Origin: a virus | Length of the DNA: 64,000 bases | Strand: one strand, 5' to 3' | Virus record (IMG/VR): IMGVR_UViG_3300021057_000274 | Coordinates: 62,001-126,000 of that record | Shown here: piece after piece, positions 51,378 through 59,509 of the stretch | Layout: every line of letters starts with the position of its first letter | Numbering within the stretch: the first letter of the stretch is position 1 | Notes under the pieces: model-generated | Database searches by the model: none | Told to the model about the DNA's origin: nothing | The model's input: only the letters and a program-made list of their open reading frames with translations | Translations under genes and position numbers: made by a program

Positions 51378-52253
51378 CTAGTGAAATTTCTTCAACATTT
51401 GCCCTAGAAGAGCATCTACCTCTTGCTTCTTCTTCTCTTCAACCGGACGTACAGCTCTCTTAGCACCTACATAAGCAGCGAAAGACCCAGGCTTTTTCTC
51501 CTCAAGTCGCTTCTCTTCTAGCTTCTTCCTCTCAGCTAACTTAGCTTCTAACTTTCTCTTTTCCTCGAGCAACTTAGCTTCTAGCTTTCGCTTTTCCTCA
51601 AGCTTACGTGTTTCGTGCTGCTTTTCTTCTGGTAAACCAAAGATTCTTCTAAGCTTCTCTTCGGGTGTCTCTCGAGGTGGCTCCTCAGTCTTCAAGGGAG
51701 CTTCTGGAATGGATTTTTCTTCTGACTTCGCCCCCACGGACGTCTCAATTAACGGTTCAAACTTCACTGGCTCTGGTTGCACCTCGATGACCTTAGGCTT
51801 CTCCTCAGGGAGGTTGATCGGGGCTTTAATTGTGGGAGCCTTTTCTTCGGCCCTCATCTCGTCCTTCTTCTCCTGAGGCTTCTCGGTTCCAGGCTCCATC
51901 ACCTGAACGGTCACCGACGGAGCCGCGAGATCGTCGAAGTCAGAGGTAATCTTAGCCCCTGAAACGACTGGTTTGTCGTTCTCTCGCACCTCACACGTGT
52001 TGACGATCGGAACGAAGTGATGACCGCCGATGACGATCGCGATCTCACAAGGGTAAGTACCGACGTCGAGGTAACGATCTAGCGGAGGAACCGTGACCTC
52101 CCAGACCCCTGCGCTCTTCTGGTTCGCAGGGATCGAGATCGCGACGCTCTCCGGGTTTTTGATCGTGAAGTGCCCCACGGGAACCCCGCTCACGGTTCCC
52201 GTGACCTGCATCTCAAATTCAAACGTGGTTGGCTCGCCGAGTTTGAAGATCAT
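51378..52253 (-). CDS. decoration-like protein with long charged tail, about 291 aa
   Basis: Beta domain (PTTFEFEMQVTGTVSG, YPCEIAIVIGGHHFVP) parallel to the protein at 43471. Then about 170 residues rich in Glu, Lys and Pro with helical KLEEKRKLEAKL repeats. TAAATA is 7 nt upstream of the ATG (GTG at 52256 is possible). Confidence 0.62.
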   Translation of the reverse strand: MIFKLGEPTTFEFEMQVTGTVSGVPVGHFTIKNPESVAISIPANQKSAGVWEVTVPPLDRYLDVGTYPCEIAIVIGGHHFVPIVNTCEVRENDKPVVSGAKITSDFDDLAAPSVTVQVMEPGTEKPQEKKDEMRAEEKAPTIKAPINLPEEKPKVIEVQPEPVKFEPLIETSVGAKSEEKSIPEAPLKTEEPPRETPEEKLRRIFGLPEEKQHETRKLEEKRKLEAKLLEEKRKLEAKLAERKKLEEKRLEEKKPGSFAAYVGAKRAVRPVEEKKKQEVDALLGQMLKKFH

Positions 52254-54862
52254 CACTGACTATTTAGCCTTAACTTAATAGCCACATTAATCTCTTCGTC
52301 TGGCGTCTTGCTCGCAGATCTCCGCTTGACGTAGACCCTTGGATTGCCTGGCTCGATCTCGATCCTCTTGAGGTAGGTCTCTCCGTCAAAGAGGATCTCG
52401 AAGGTGAGATAGTCCCTTTCGGTTGTCCTGTCATCATCACCTCTAAAGCTAGCTGGTGACGCGCGGGTGTTAGAGTCAACCCGCGCGACGGCTACGAGGC
52501 TAGCTGATCCGAGGAGCGTCGACTTGCCGCTGACGATCTTGGACGCGGAGGCTGAGACGGCGCTCTCGCCAGCCAACTCGCCTTGGGCTCTGTTCTCCGT
52601 CGTCGCTGAGGGAGTGACGGCGCTAGAGCTTGAGAGAGTCGTGCTCCCTCGGCTCTCGTTTGAAGCTTCTGGCGTGACCGTGCTGTTGCTCGAGAGCGAC
52701 GCGGTCGCCCTGATCTCCTTTACCGCAGCTGCTGATAGCGCGCCGATGCCTGGCAGAGCCGCGGCCGCGCGCTTCTCGAGCTTACCTGCCCCCGACAGCG
52801 CGCTTGAGCTCTCGAGCGTCGAGACAGCTCGACTCTCGTTGCTAGCGACCCCAGACAGAGCGCCGATGCCTGGCAGAGTGACGGCGGCTCGAGCTTCGTT
52901 CTGAGCCGTCGCGATGATCGCCGCGGACCCAGAGAGAGAAGCCGCGCCGCGGCTATCGATCGTCGCCGCTGGGGTGAGCGCGCTGTTGCTAGACAGCGCC
53001 GCCGCACCCCGGCTCTCGCTTGCAGCGGCGCTTTCTAGGGAGCTCTGACCAGCTAGCAGCGCCGCAACGTTTCTGATTCGCGAAGCTGTAGCGGTTAACG
53101 CGCCGGTGCCAGAGAGGGACGCGCCGGCGCGGCTCTCGCTCGAAGCTGTCGGCGTAACCGTACCGTCACCGGTCAGGGACGCGCTCGCCCGATTTTCATT
53201 GGTGGCGGTCCCCGACAGAGCGCCAGCCCCCTCAAGCCCAGCAGCTGCCCGGCTTTCACTTTGAGCAGTTGCGGCCAGGATGGCCGCCCCGTTAAGCGAT
53301 GAAGCTCCGCGATTTTCATTTCTGGCGGAGGCGATGATCGAGCTGCTGCTCGCAAGCTGAGCGGTCGCGTTAGCTTCGCTTCGCGCCGCGGCCTCTAGCG
53401 TGCTTGCAGCCGCGAGAGCAGCAGCCGCACGCTTTTCAATCTTGCCTGTCGCAGCTAGAGCGCTCGCGCCCTCGAGAGTAGAAGCTCCTCGATTTTCGTT
53501 GCTAGCGTGGGCGTTGATCGAGCTAGCTCCTGCTAGCGACGACGCTGACCTAGCTTCGTTCTGAGCCGCGCCCACGACGGCGCTCGCAGACTCGAGAACC
53601 GCCGCAGCTTGATTTTCGTTCTGAGCCGCGGCTGCCAGAGCGCTTGATCCTGCTAACGTCGCCTCGCCGCGAGTCTCGATCTTGCCTGTCGCAGATAGGG
53701 TGCTTGCTCCGTCAAGAGCTGCAGCTCCCCGAGCCTCGCTTCGCGCGACAGGCACGACCGCTCCCTCGCCCGTTAACGAAGCCGCGGCTCTAACCTCCTT
53801 CCGGGCTGAAGCTGCTAACGTCGAGCTAGAAGCTAACGTCGCGGCGGCGCGGCTCTCGCTCTGGGCGACCGCGACGAGCGCGCCGACACCGTTTAGAGAA
53901 GCCGCTGCGCGGCTCTCGTTGGTCGCCGAGCTGCTTAGAGAGCCCTGCCCGCTTAGCGACGCGGCGGAGGCTAGAACCAGAACGGAAGCCGCGGACAGGG
54001 TTCCTGCGCCAGCGAGCGTAGTAGAGCCGCGGCTCTCGTTCGTCGCTGCGGCCGAGAGAGCGCTTGCTCCGCTCAGAGTCGCAGCTGCTCGGCTCTCGCT
54101 CCGAGCTGCGGCGGTGACGGTGCTTGCCCCTGCTAACGTAGCTTCGGCGCGGGTCTCGATGCTTCCTGACGCGCTAAGAGCGCTAGAACTTGATAGCGAA
54201 GCCGCAGCTCGACTCTCGACTGTGCCTGCTAGAGCGATCGAGCCTGCTCCAGCTAACGTCGTAGCGGCTCGATTTTCGTTTTGAGCTGATGGAGATAGCG
54301 TTGAGCTGCCGGCGAGAGAGGTTGACCCGCGGCTCTCGTTTGTAGCGACAGCCGCAACGGTGCCGGTACCTGTCAGCGTCGCCGAGGATCGAGCTTCACT
54401 CTGCGCCGAAGCTGAGAGAGTTCCAGCTCCAGCTAGCGCGCTAGCTGCGTCGTGTGTCCGAACGACGGAAGCGACCGCCGAGACGCTGCCTGCGCCGGCT
54501 AGACTTGAAGTTGCTCGGTTTTCGTTCTTAGCCGCGGCGGCGACGGTGCTAGATCCGCTGAGAGCGGTCGCTGCGCGGTTTTCATTGACAGCCGTCGGTG
54601 TGACCGTCCCTGCGCCAGCCAACGTGGCGACAGCTCGGCTCTCGTTGCTAGCTGCTGGAGCGACCGTTCCTGCGCCAGCTAACGTGGCAGCGGCGCGGCT
54701 CTCGTTTCTTGCGACAGCCGAAACGGTACCTGCGCCAGCAAGAACTGCGGCTGACCGGTTTTCGTTGTTAGCTACCGCGGAGAGAGAACCGGAGCTGCTT
54801 AGGGTAGCAGCTCCGTCATGTACAACTCCACCCCCACCCTGGTTCGCAAGGAGCAGGGACAT
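52253..54862 (-). CDS. extreme repeat protein, 869 aa, fibre-like
   Basis: From about residue 15 to 770 it is built of some 36 imperfect 20-residue units of the form ENRAAATLAGAGTVSAVA. The last 70 residues are different and non-repetitive (YLTFEILFDGETYLKRIEIE). Low complexity with regular L-x-G-x-G-x-L spacing suggests a long thin fibre or collar whisker. No family recognised. Confidence 0.7.
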   Translation of the reverse strand: MSLLLANQGGGGVVHDGAATLSSSGSLSAVANNENRSAAVLAGAGTVSAVARNESRAAATLAGAGTVAPAASNESRAVATLAGAGTVTPTAVNENRAATALSGSSTVAAAAKNENRATSSLAGAGSVSAVASVVRTHDAASALAGAGTLSASAQSEARSSATLTGTGTVAAVATNESRGSTSLAGSSTLSPSAQNENRAATTLAGAGSIALAGTVESRAAASLSSSSALSASGSIETRAEATLAGASTVTAAARSESRAAATLSGASALSAAATNESRGSTTLAGAGTLSAASVLVLASAASLSGQGSLSSSATNESRAAASLNGVGALVAVAQSESRAAATLASSSTLAASARKEVRAAASLTGEGAVVPVARSEARGAAALDGASTLSATGKIETRGEATLAGSSALAAAAQNENQAAAVLESASAVVGAAQNEARSASSLAGASSINAHASNENRGASTLEGASALAATGKIEKRAAAALAAASTLEAAARSEANATAQLASSSSIIASARNENRGASSLNGAAILAATAQSESRAAAGLEGAGALSGTATNENRASASLTGDGTVTPTASSESRAGASLSGTGALTATASRIRNVAALLAGQSSLESAAASESRGAAALSSNSALTPAATIDSRGAASLSGSAAIIATAQNEARAAVTLPGIGALSGVASNESRAVSTLESSSALSGAGKLEKRAAAALPGIGALSAAAVKEIRATASLSSNSTVTPEASNESRGSTTLSSSSAVTPSATTENRAQGELAGESAVSASASKIVSGKSTLLGSASLVAVARVDSNTRASPASFRGDDDRTTERDYLTFEILFDGETYLKRIEIEPGNPRVYVKRRSASKTPDEEINVAIKLRLNSQ
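52500..54830 (-). repeat. about 36 imperfect 60-bp coding repeats
   Basis: Each unit encodes about 20 residues; units are diverged at third positions but conserved in protein, so the repeat is old and under selection. Confidence 0.75.
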
Positions 54863-54891
54863 GGATTAATCCTCTATAGTGTCGCTACCTG

Positions 54892-55302
54892 TTATGCTAC
54901 GGTGATGTCTAGGTCACCAGCCAAGAAGCGGAAAGTGTCACCGGTGTTGACCGTCTTCGCTTGGGTGAGCGCGCCGTACATCAAGACGTTGACGTTCGTG
55001 CCCCAGGTCGTGTTCGTTAGGTGGTCGACCACCGCGACGTGAGTTACCGTGCCCCAGTCACCTGTAGCGGTGGTCCAGTCAACGTTGCTTGAGTTTTGAG
55101 TCGCTCCGCCAGACGCCGCGTCTAGGGTAACCGCCATTCTGGCGTAAGAGCCGCCGCTGACCTCGGCCGACGGGTTGTTCGCCTCGAGGCCGGTGACAGC
55201 CGTAAAGAGCGCCAGATAGACCGTCGACGGCGGAGTGAACGCCTGGTTCCGCAGCATGTGGTTGATGATCTGATTTTCAAAGTAATCACTAAATGCGGAC
55301 AT
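54892..55302 (-). CDS. phage structural protein of the 'SAFSDYxENxxxNH' type, 136 aa
   Basis: MSAFSDYFENQIINHMLRNQ, STVYLALFTA, SGGSYARMAVTLDAA and GDTFRFLAGDLDITV are conserved in many phage tail or fibre operons. Exact place in the virion unknown. TAAATA at 55335-55330 lies upstream. Confidence 0.68.
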   Translation of the reverse strand: MSAFSDYFENQIINHMLRNQAFTPPSTVYLALFTAVTGLEANNPSAEVSGGSYARMAVTLDAASGGATQNSSNVDWTTATGDWGTVTHVAVVDHLTNTTWGTNVNVLMYGALTQAKTVNTGDTFRFLAGDLDITVA

Positions 55303-55349
55303 TTGATTTCCCTAAGAGGATCGTGAAACTATTTATAGCTCGGTGAGAG

Positions 55350-55378
55350 TGTACTTTTCCATCTCGATAGTTTAAGAT
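55350..55378 (+). promoter_or_regulatory. sigma70-like promoter, leaderless GTG
   Basis: TGTACT 55350-55355, 17 bp, TAAGAT 55373-55378; GTG at 55385 is about +1. Divergent from the late promoter of the virion block. Confidence 0.65.
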
Positions 55379-55384
55379 AAACCG

Positions 55385-56374
55385 GTGAGCGGAAATCTTC
55401 GAGTCGGGTTAGTCGGACGAAAGCCAGCCAAGGTCACAGATGACATCACCGACCTCGAGCGCTTGATGCGCGAGGTCGCGAGGGTGATCGCTCACCATGG
55501 AAAGCTCATCGTTGAGGAGAGCACGTACAACTACCTCTTCACTCGCGACAACATCACGAAGATCGGCCTGATCGGTGAGTGGTCATCGCTCAGGGGAGCA
55601 AATCTCGATCTAGCGGTTGTGGTCGGAGGTGACGGCACGATGCTAGAGGCGGCGCGAAATCTCTACAACATTCCGTTGATCGGCGTCAACATGGGGCGAC
55701 TAGGCTTCATCACCGACCTCCCCAGAGTCGGAGCCGCGCAGGTCATTGATCTCATCCTACGCGATTGGGCCGCGTGGGATCGAGAGCGATCGAGCGACGG
55801 TCCTGTTCCAGCATACCCGAAGAACGTCACCCTCGAGAGACGCGCGCTCATCCACGCCGAGAGAGACAACGTCTCTTGGGGAGACGCCCTCAACGACATC
55901 GTCATCTCAAAGACGGGCGGACGCATCCTCGAGTTCAAGGTCTTCGTGGATGAGAAGTTCGCTTACAAGGTTCGAGCCGACGGGTTGATCATCTCCACCC
56001 CGACCGGCTCTACGGCTTACGCCTACTCCGCGGGTGGGTCAATCTTGAGCCCCGGGTCACACACCCTACAACTCATTCCGATGATGCCCCAAACACGATC
56101 CTACAGTCCGCTGATCATCAGCGACAGGGAGTGCGTCAGGGTTGAGATGGTGGCTGGTGAGGCTCGGATCTGGGCCGACGGCATCGATTCGGGAACGATC
56201 GTGCAACCAGATCTGGTCAAGCCAGCGATCTCCCGCAACAGCTCCTGGGTGAACGTGTGTCGCTCTTTTCATGACGCGGTTTTTGTTCACCCCCACTTCT
56301 CGGATCTGGATTACGAGTACTTCCAGACCCTCCGAGAAAAACTCAACTGGCATCTCGAGCCAGGAACACGATGA
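55385..56374 (+). CDS. nadK: NAD kinase
   Basis: 329 aa. VVVGGDGTMLEAAR (GGDG motif), IGVNMGRLGFITD, WGDALNDIVISK (NE/D motif) and DGLIISTPTGSTAYAYSAGG are diagnostic of NAD/ATP-NAD kinase. Makes NADP from NAD. It is rare in phages. It fits an NAD-centred group here (NadR-like, NADAR, macro, Nudix). An insert around residues 120-145 (RERSSDGPVPAYPKN) lengthens it slightly. Leaderless GTG; the stop overlaps the next ATG. Confidence 0.9.
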   Translation: MSGNLRVGLVGRKPAKVTDDITDLERLMREVARVIAHHGKLIVEESTYNYLFTRDNITKIGLIGEWSSLRGANLDLAVVVGGDGTMLEAARNLYNIPLIGVNMGRLGFITDLPRVGAAQVIDLILRDWAAWDRERSSDGPVPAYPKNVTLERRALIHAERDNVSWGDALNDIVISKTGGRILEFKVFVDEKFAYKVRADGLIISTPTGSTAYAYSAGGSILSPGSHTLQLIPMMPQTRSYSPLIISDRECVRVEMVAGEARIWADGIDSGTIVQPDLVKPAISRNSSWVNVCRSFHDAVFVHPHFSDLDYEYFQTLREKLNWHLEPGTR

Positions 56375-56604
56375 ACAACCAAAAAGAGCAACAGAGTCAG
56401 GTAGCAAACGTCGTCGGTGACGTGATCACCACGGCAGCAGAAGTCGCGATAATCGTCGGATCAAACGCCGCTCAGGCTGGAGAGAAGGCTGCTGAGCTAG
56501 CGGCTGAGCTCGCGAGCGGCGTAGTTGAGGTCGCAAGTGACGTGGCTGGAAATGTCGGTGAAGCTGTGGGCGAAGTGCTCGGCGGCTTGACCGACATCCT
56601 CTAG
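56371..56604 (+). CDS. Ala/Val-rich small protein, 77 aa
   Basis: ATGA overlap start. Two long Ala/Val/Gly helices (ITTAAEVAIIVGSNAAQAG, AELASGVVEVASDVAGNVG) of glycine-zipper type, acidic. May insert in membranes. Stop TAG overlaps the next GTG. Confidence 0.58.
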   Translation: MNNQKEQQSQVANVVGDVITTAAEVAIIVGSNAAQAGEKAAELAAELASGVVEVASDVAGNVGEAVGEVLGGLTDIL

Positions 56605-56879
56605 TGCCTGTCAACCTGAAGGTCGCAGCAGCCAAAACTCGCGACCTTCTCAAGCAAGCTCAGTACCAGCTCGGTCCGATCTATTCTGGCGACCCCTCCC
56701 TCTCTCTGGAGCACTTGATCGAGATGCTTGACAAGCTCGAGTCTGGAGAAATTGACGGCGAGAAGGGACACCGCTGGCTTGGTTGGGCACAATGCCTCAT
56801 GTGTGCGCGCGACGTCGCCTCTCTAGAAGACTTGAAGATCATCAACAAATCTTCAAAGATCTCGCAAGAAGCCGGATAA
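56604..56879 (+). CDS. hypothetical protein, 91 aa
   Basis: GTG overlaps the previous stop. [20 protein letters not shown] then WLGWAQCLM is a pattern I recall in other phage hypotheticals; function unknown. Soluble, helical. Confidence 0.6.
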   Translation: MPVNLKVAAAKTRDLLKQAQYQLGPIYSGDPSLSLEHLIEMLDKLESGEIDGEKGHRWLGWAQCLMCARDVASLEDLKIINKSSKISQEAG

Positions 56880-56893
56880 TCTAGCAGTACTGG

Positions 56894-56922
56894 TATACTT
56901 TTCCACAGGATGTGGTTATAAT
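56894..56922 (+). promoter_or_regulatory. sigma70-like promoter, leaderless GTG
   Basis: TATACT 56894-56899, 17 bp, TATAAT 56917-56922; GTG at 56929 is about +1. Confidence 0.75.
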
Positions 56923-56928
56923 TCTCCT

Positions 56929-58035
56929 GTGGACCCCAAGATCTATCTGGTAGGCGGCGCTGTACGAGACCACGTGCTGGGAGTTCTCAGCAAGGATCGT
57001 GACTACGTCGTCGTCGGGGCCACTCCCGAGTGGATGATTGAGCGCGGCTTCAAGCGGGTGGGAGCCGACTTCCCGGTTTTCTTGCACCCTGAGACCAGGT
57101 ACGAGTACGCCCTGGCGCGGCAAGAGCGCAAGACCGGCCCAGGCTATCACGGCTTCGACACTCGGTTCGACCCCAGCATCACGCTGGAGGACGATCTGCG
57201 TCGTCGTGACTTGACGATCAACGCGATGGCGATGACCGACGAGGGTGAGATCATCGACCCGTTCGGCGGCTTGACCGACCTGAAAGCTGGCGTGTTGCGT
57301 CACACCAGCGAGGCCTTCGCCGAGGATCCGTTGCGCGTCTTGCGCGTCGCTCGCTTCGCCGCTCGCTATGATTTCACGATCGACCAGACCACCGTCGAGC
57401 TGGCGCGGAAGATCGTCGCTTCAGGCGAGCTGAACTCCCTGCCGCGCGAGCGCTTCTGGACCGAGCTGTGGAAGGGTTTCAACGAGAAGCATCCCTCCAA
57501 GATGATCTCCGCTCTGGAGAACATGAACGCGATTGCGACGGCACCGCTGAACCAGTACTTCGGCAGAAATTTCTCTCTGGACGTCACCGTCGAGAAGATG
57601 AAAGCCGCCGAAAAGAAGTCACTCCCGGCGATCGCCGTTGCAGCTCTGACCCTGGGGCCGATAGACGCCGACAAAGCGAACGAGCTGCGGGTGCCCTCAG
57701 ACGTGTACCGCGTTCATGTCTGGGCCAATAAGCTGGCGATGCTGCACACCCATGACACGGCTGAGAAGATGATCAAGTTCATGGGAAGCATCAAGTATGA
57801 CATCACCAACCCCGACTACTATGCGGCGCTGAGAACTAGCGAGCTGATCGCGTCGCTGATGCTGGACGATCGCAACTTTTCTCGGTGGCACGAGATGAGC
57901 GGCCGAATGGTCATGGTCGACGCCGAGCTGAAGAAGACCAACTTCAAGGAGGTCGCCGAGAACGGGCCGAAGGCGACCATCAGGGAGCGGATTAACGCCG
58001 CTCGCTTAGCCGCGGCCCGGAGAGCTTTCAGCTAA
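56929..58035 (+). CDS. cca: CCA tRNA nucleotidyltransferase
   Basis: 368 aa, class [30 protein letters not shown] (DxD pair), [15 protein letters not shown] (RRD motif), [19 protein letters not shown] and [19 protein letters not shown] (nucleobase-selecting region) are all present. Adds or repairs the CCA end of tRNAs. Several tRNAs here lack an encoded CCA (for example 9900, 19029, 21225, 21779, 22181, 22256, 22967), so the enzyme is directly useful. No HD phosphohydrolase tail as in E. coli. Leaderless GTG start. Strong GC-ending codon use like the helicase. Confidence 0.92.
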   Translation: MDPKIYLVGGAVRDHVLGVLSKDRDYVVVGATPEWMIERGFKRVGADFPVFLHPETRYEYALARQERKTGPGYHGFDTRFDPSITLEDDLRRRDLTINAMAMTDEGEIIDPFGGLTDLKAGVLRHTSEAFAEDPLRVLRVARFAARYDFTIDQTTVELARKIVASGELNSLPRERFWTELWKGFNEKHPSKMISALENMNAIATAPLNQYFGRNFSLDVTVEKMKAAEKKSLPAIAVAALTLGPIDADKANELRVPSDVYRVHVWANKLAMLHTHDTAEKMIKFMGSIKYDITNPDYYAALRTSELIASLMLDDRNFSRWHEMSGRMVMVDAELKKTNFKEVAENGPKATIRERINAARLAAARRAFS

Positions 58036-58047
58036 CGGAGACGCCAC

Positions 58048-58251
58048 ATGGATGAGGAGATGTACAAAGAGGTGAGGCAGATGTTTTGGCTCAAGACCTT
58101 CGACTCGGCGGTGCGCTCGGCGGATTGCGCGAACGCGCCCCACGCGACTGCGAGGCTCGCTGGCGAGATCGCTGATGCCGCGTGCAACGAGCTGGACAAG
58201 CGGATGAAGCCGAAGCCGAAGACCGAGCCGCGCGGCACGAAGGCAACCTGA
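58048..58251 (+). CDS. hypothetical protein, 67 aa
   Basis: GGAG before ATG. Helical with a basic Pro/Lys tail. Not recognised. TGATG-type overlap with the next gene. Confidence 0.58.
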   Translation: MDEEMYKEVRQMFWLKTFDSAVRSADCANAPHATARLAGEIADAACNELDKRMKPKPKTEPRGTKAT

Positions 58252-58529
58252 TGCGCCGCCTCGAGCGAGTCATTCCGGACGCGCCGCGTCCCTTCCGCAT
58301 CTACAACTCAAAGGCGCGTCGCTTCTTCCGCTGGTACCTCTTCAAGTACAAGGACCGCGCGATGAAGCAAGCCTTCTGGATCGCGCACTGGGTACCTGGC
58401 GTCGCGGTCGAGCTGATCGATATTCGCAACGGCAATTGCCACGGCGTCTACGTCGGGCGACGCGTCGGCGAGAAGATCGTCGTTGAGGCGGTCCGTGAAA
58501 CCATCAAAACGCACAAGGAGTTCAAATGA
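58251..58529 (+). CDS. hypothetical basic protein, 92 aa
   Basis: ATG overlaps the previous TGA. Arg/Lys-rich first half (MRRLERVIPDAPRPFRIYN), then a small beta end (AVELIDIRNGNCHGVYVG). Not recognised. Confidence 0.58.
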   Translation: MRRLERVIPDAPRPFRIYNSKARRFFRWYLFKYKDRAMKQAFWIAHWVPGVAVELIDIRNGNCHGVYVGRRVGEKIVVEAVRETIKTHKEFK

Positions 58530-58909
58530 AAGGTGACCGCAAGCGGCTAGCCGCTCTCAAGAAGGCCCAGCAAGCCGCACAAACTCCCTCCGCTCAGGCC
58601 AAGCGCACTGCCGGCATCCGCGCCTACCACGCTCGGCGCCGAGCTCAGCAAGCTGCCCAGCAACAGCAGGGCGAGCGCCTCGGTAGGGCGCAAGACAAGC
58701 GCCTCGCCGCGGCGCAAGCCGAGCAAGTTCGCTACCCCGTCGCCGAGTTCATTCCCGGCGGCAGGCAGCCCAACCTCGAGCTCGAGGGCGACCGTCCGCG
58801 TCCGGCGACCTCGTCCAAGCTGATCCAGAGCGCCGAGCAGCGCTTGGACCTGGCGAGGGCCCTAGTCGCGACGGTGCACGAGCTCATCAACCCCAAGAAG
58901 CGATCATGA
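58526..58909 (+). CDS. Gln/Ala/Arg-rich basic protein, 127 aa
   Basis: ATGA overlap. Low-complexity basic N-terminal half (KKAQQAAQTPSAQAKRTAG, RRRAQQAAQQQQGERLG); C-terminus helical. Probably binds nucleic acid. Not recognised. Confidence 0.55.
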   Translation: MKGDRKRLAALKKAQQAAQTPSAQAKRTAGIRAYHARRRAQQAAQQQQGERLGRAQDKRLAAAQAEQVRYPVAEFIPGGRQPNLELEGDRPRPATSSKLIQSAEQRLDLARALVATVHELINPKKRS

Positions 58910-59199
58910 AGTCGAAGAAGTCATCCCTCTCGCGAGCGAAGCAGCTCGCGCTAGCCCGCAAGAGCGCCGCGAAGAAGAGCTCTCGCTCTCGTAAAGCTAC
59001 GAGAGCTCTTCGAGGCAAGCCTGCGGCGTCCGTCAGGACGGTGAAGATGACGGACGTCTTCAAGGACCTTCGTCCGAAGATCAACGACCTCCCGGAGACC
59101 GTGCCGGTGCGCATCAACCCGGACGAGATTTACACCGGCTTCTGGCAGACCAACCTCATCCGGCTGACCCGGATGGAGGGAGGAGGCAACCTACCGTGA
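58906..59199 (+). CDS. Lys/Ser/Arg-rich protein, 97 aa
   Basis: ATGA overlap. First 45 residues resemble histone H1-like tails (MKSKKSSLSRAKQLALARK); the second half is a small folded domain (VPVRINPDEIYTGFWQ). Probably DNA- or RNA-binding. Confidence 0.55.
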   Translation: MKSKKSSLSRAKQLALARKSAAKKSSRSRKATRALRGKPAASVRTVKMTDVFKDLRPKINDLPETVPVRINPDEIYTGFWQTNLIRLTRMEGGGNLP

Positions 59200-59459
59200 G
59201 GATGCGCTGGGCGGTTCCTGTTAGACACGAGTACAACCACCCCCGCAAGCACGAAGAGCTTCTGTGCTACTGGGTACGGTACCCAGATCACAAGAAGCTC
59301 GAGGTGACGAGCGGGAAGTCGCCCTCAAGGTGGACCGAGGTGCCGCTCGTCAACGTCTTTGAGCCCTTGACTCAAGCCTGCGGCTGCTGCCTCCTGAAGA
59401 AGGGTGAAGTGCCAGCAGATCTCCCCGAGAACAAAATCTTAACTCGGACCAAGTTTTAG
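59196..59459 (+). CDS. hypothetical protein, 87 aa
   Basis: GTGA overlap. Contains HEELLCYWVRYPDHKKLEV and a CGCC cluster that may bind a metal. Not recognised. Confidence 0.58.
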   Translation: MRMRWAVPVRHEYNHPRKHEELLCYWVRYPDHKKLEVTSGKSPSRWTEVPLVNVFEPLTQACGCCLLKKGEVPADLPENKILTRTKF

Positions 59460-59478
59460 TTGCTCAAGCTAGCAACTG

Positions 59479-59509
59479 TAAATAGAGGAACCACTTACCG
59501 AGGTTCCCT
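59479..59509 (+). promoter_or_regulatory. late promoter with hairpin over the RBS
   Basis: TAAATA 59479-59484; GGAACC (59487-59492) pairs with GGTTCC (59502-59507), covering GAGG before the ATG at 59510. The predicted late start would remove part of the 5' arm. Confidence 0.6.

Noticed and set aside
54863-54890. T7-like promoter match CACTATAGAGG on the minus strand
   Set aside because: Only a partial core match; no phage-type polymerase is seen and the match occurs once.
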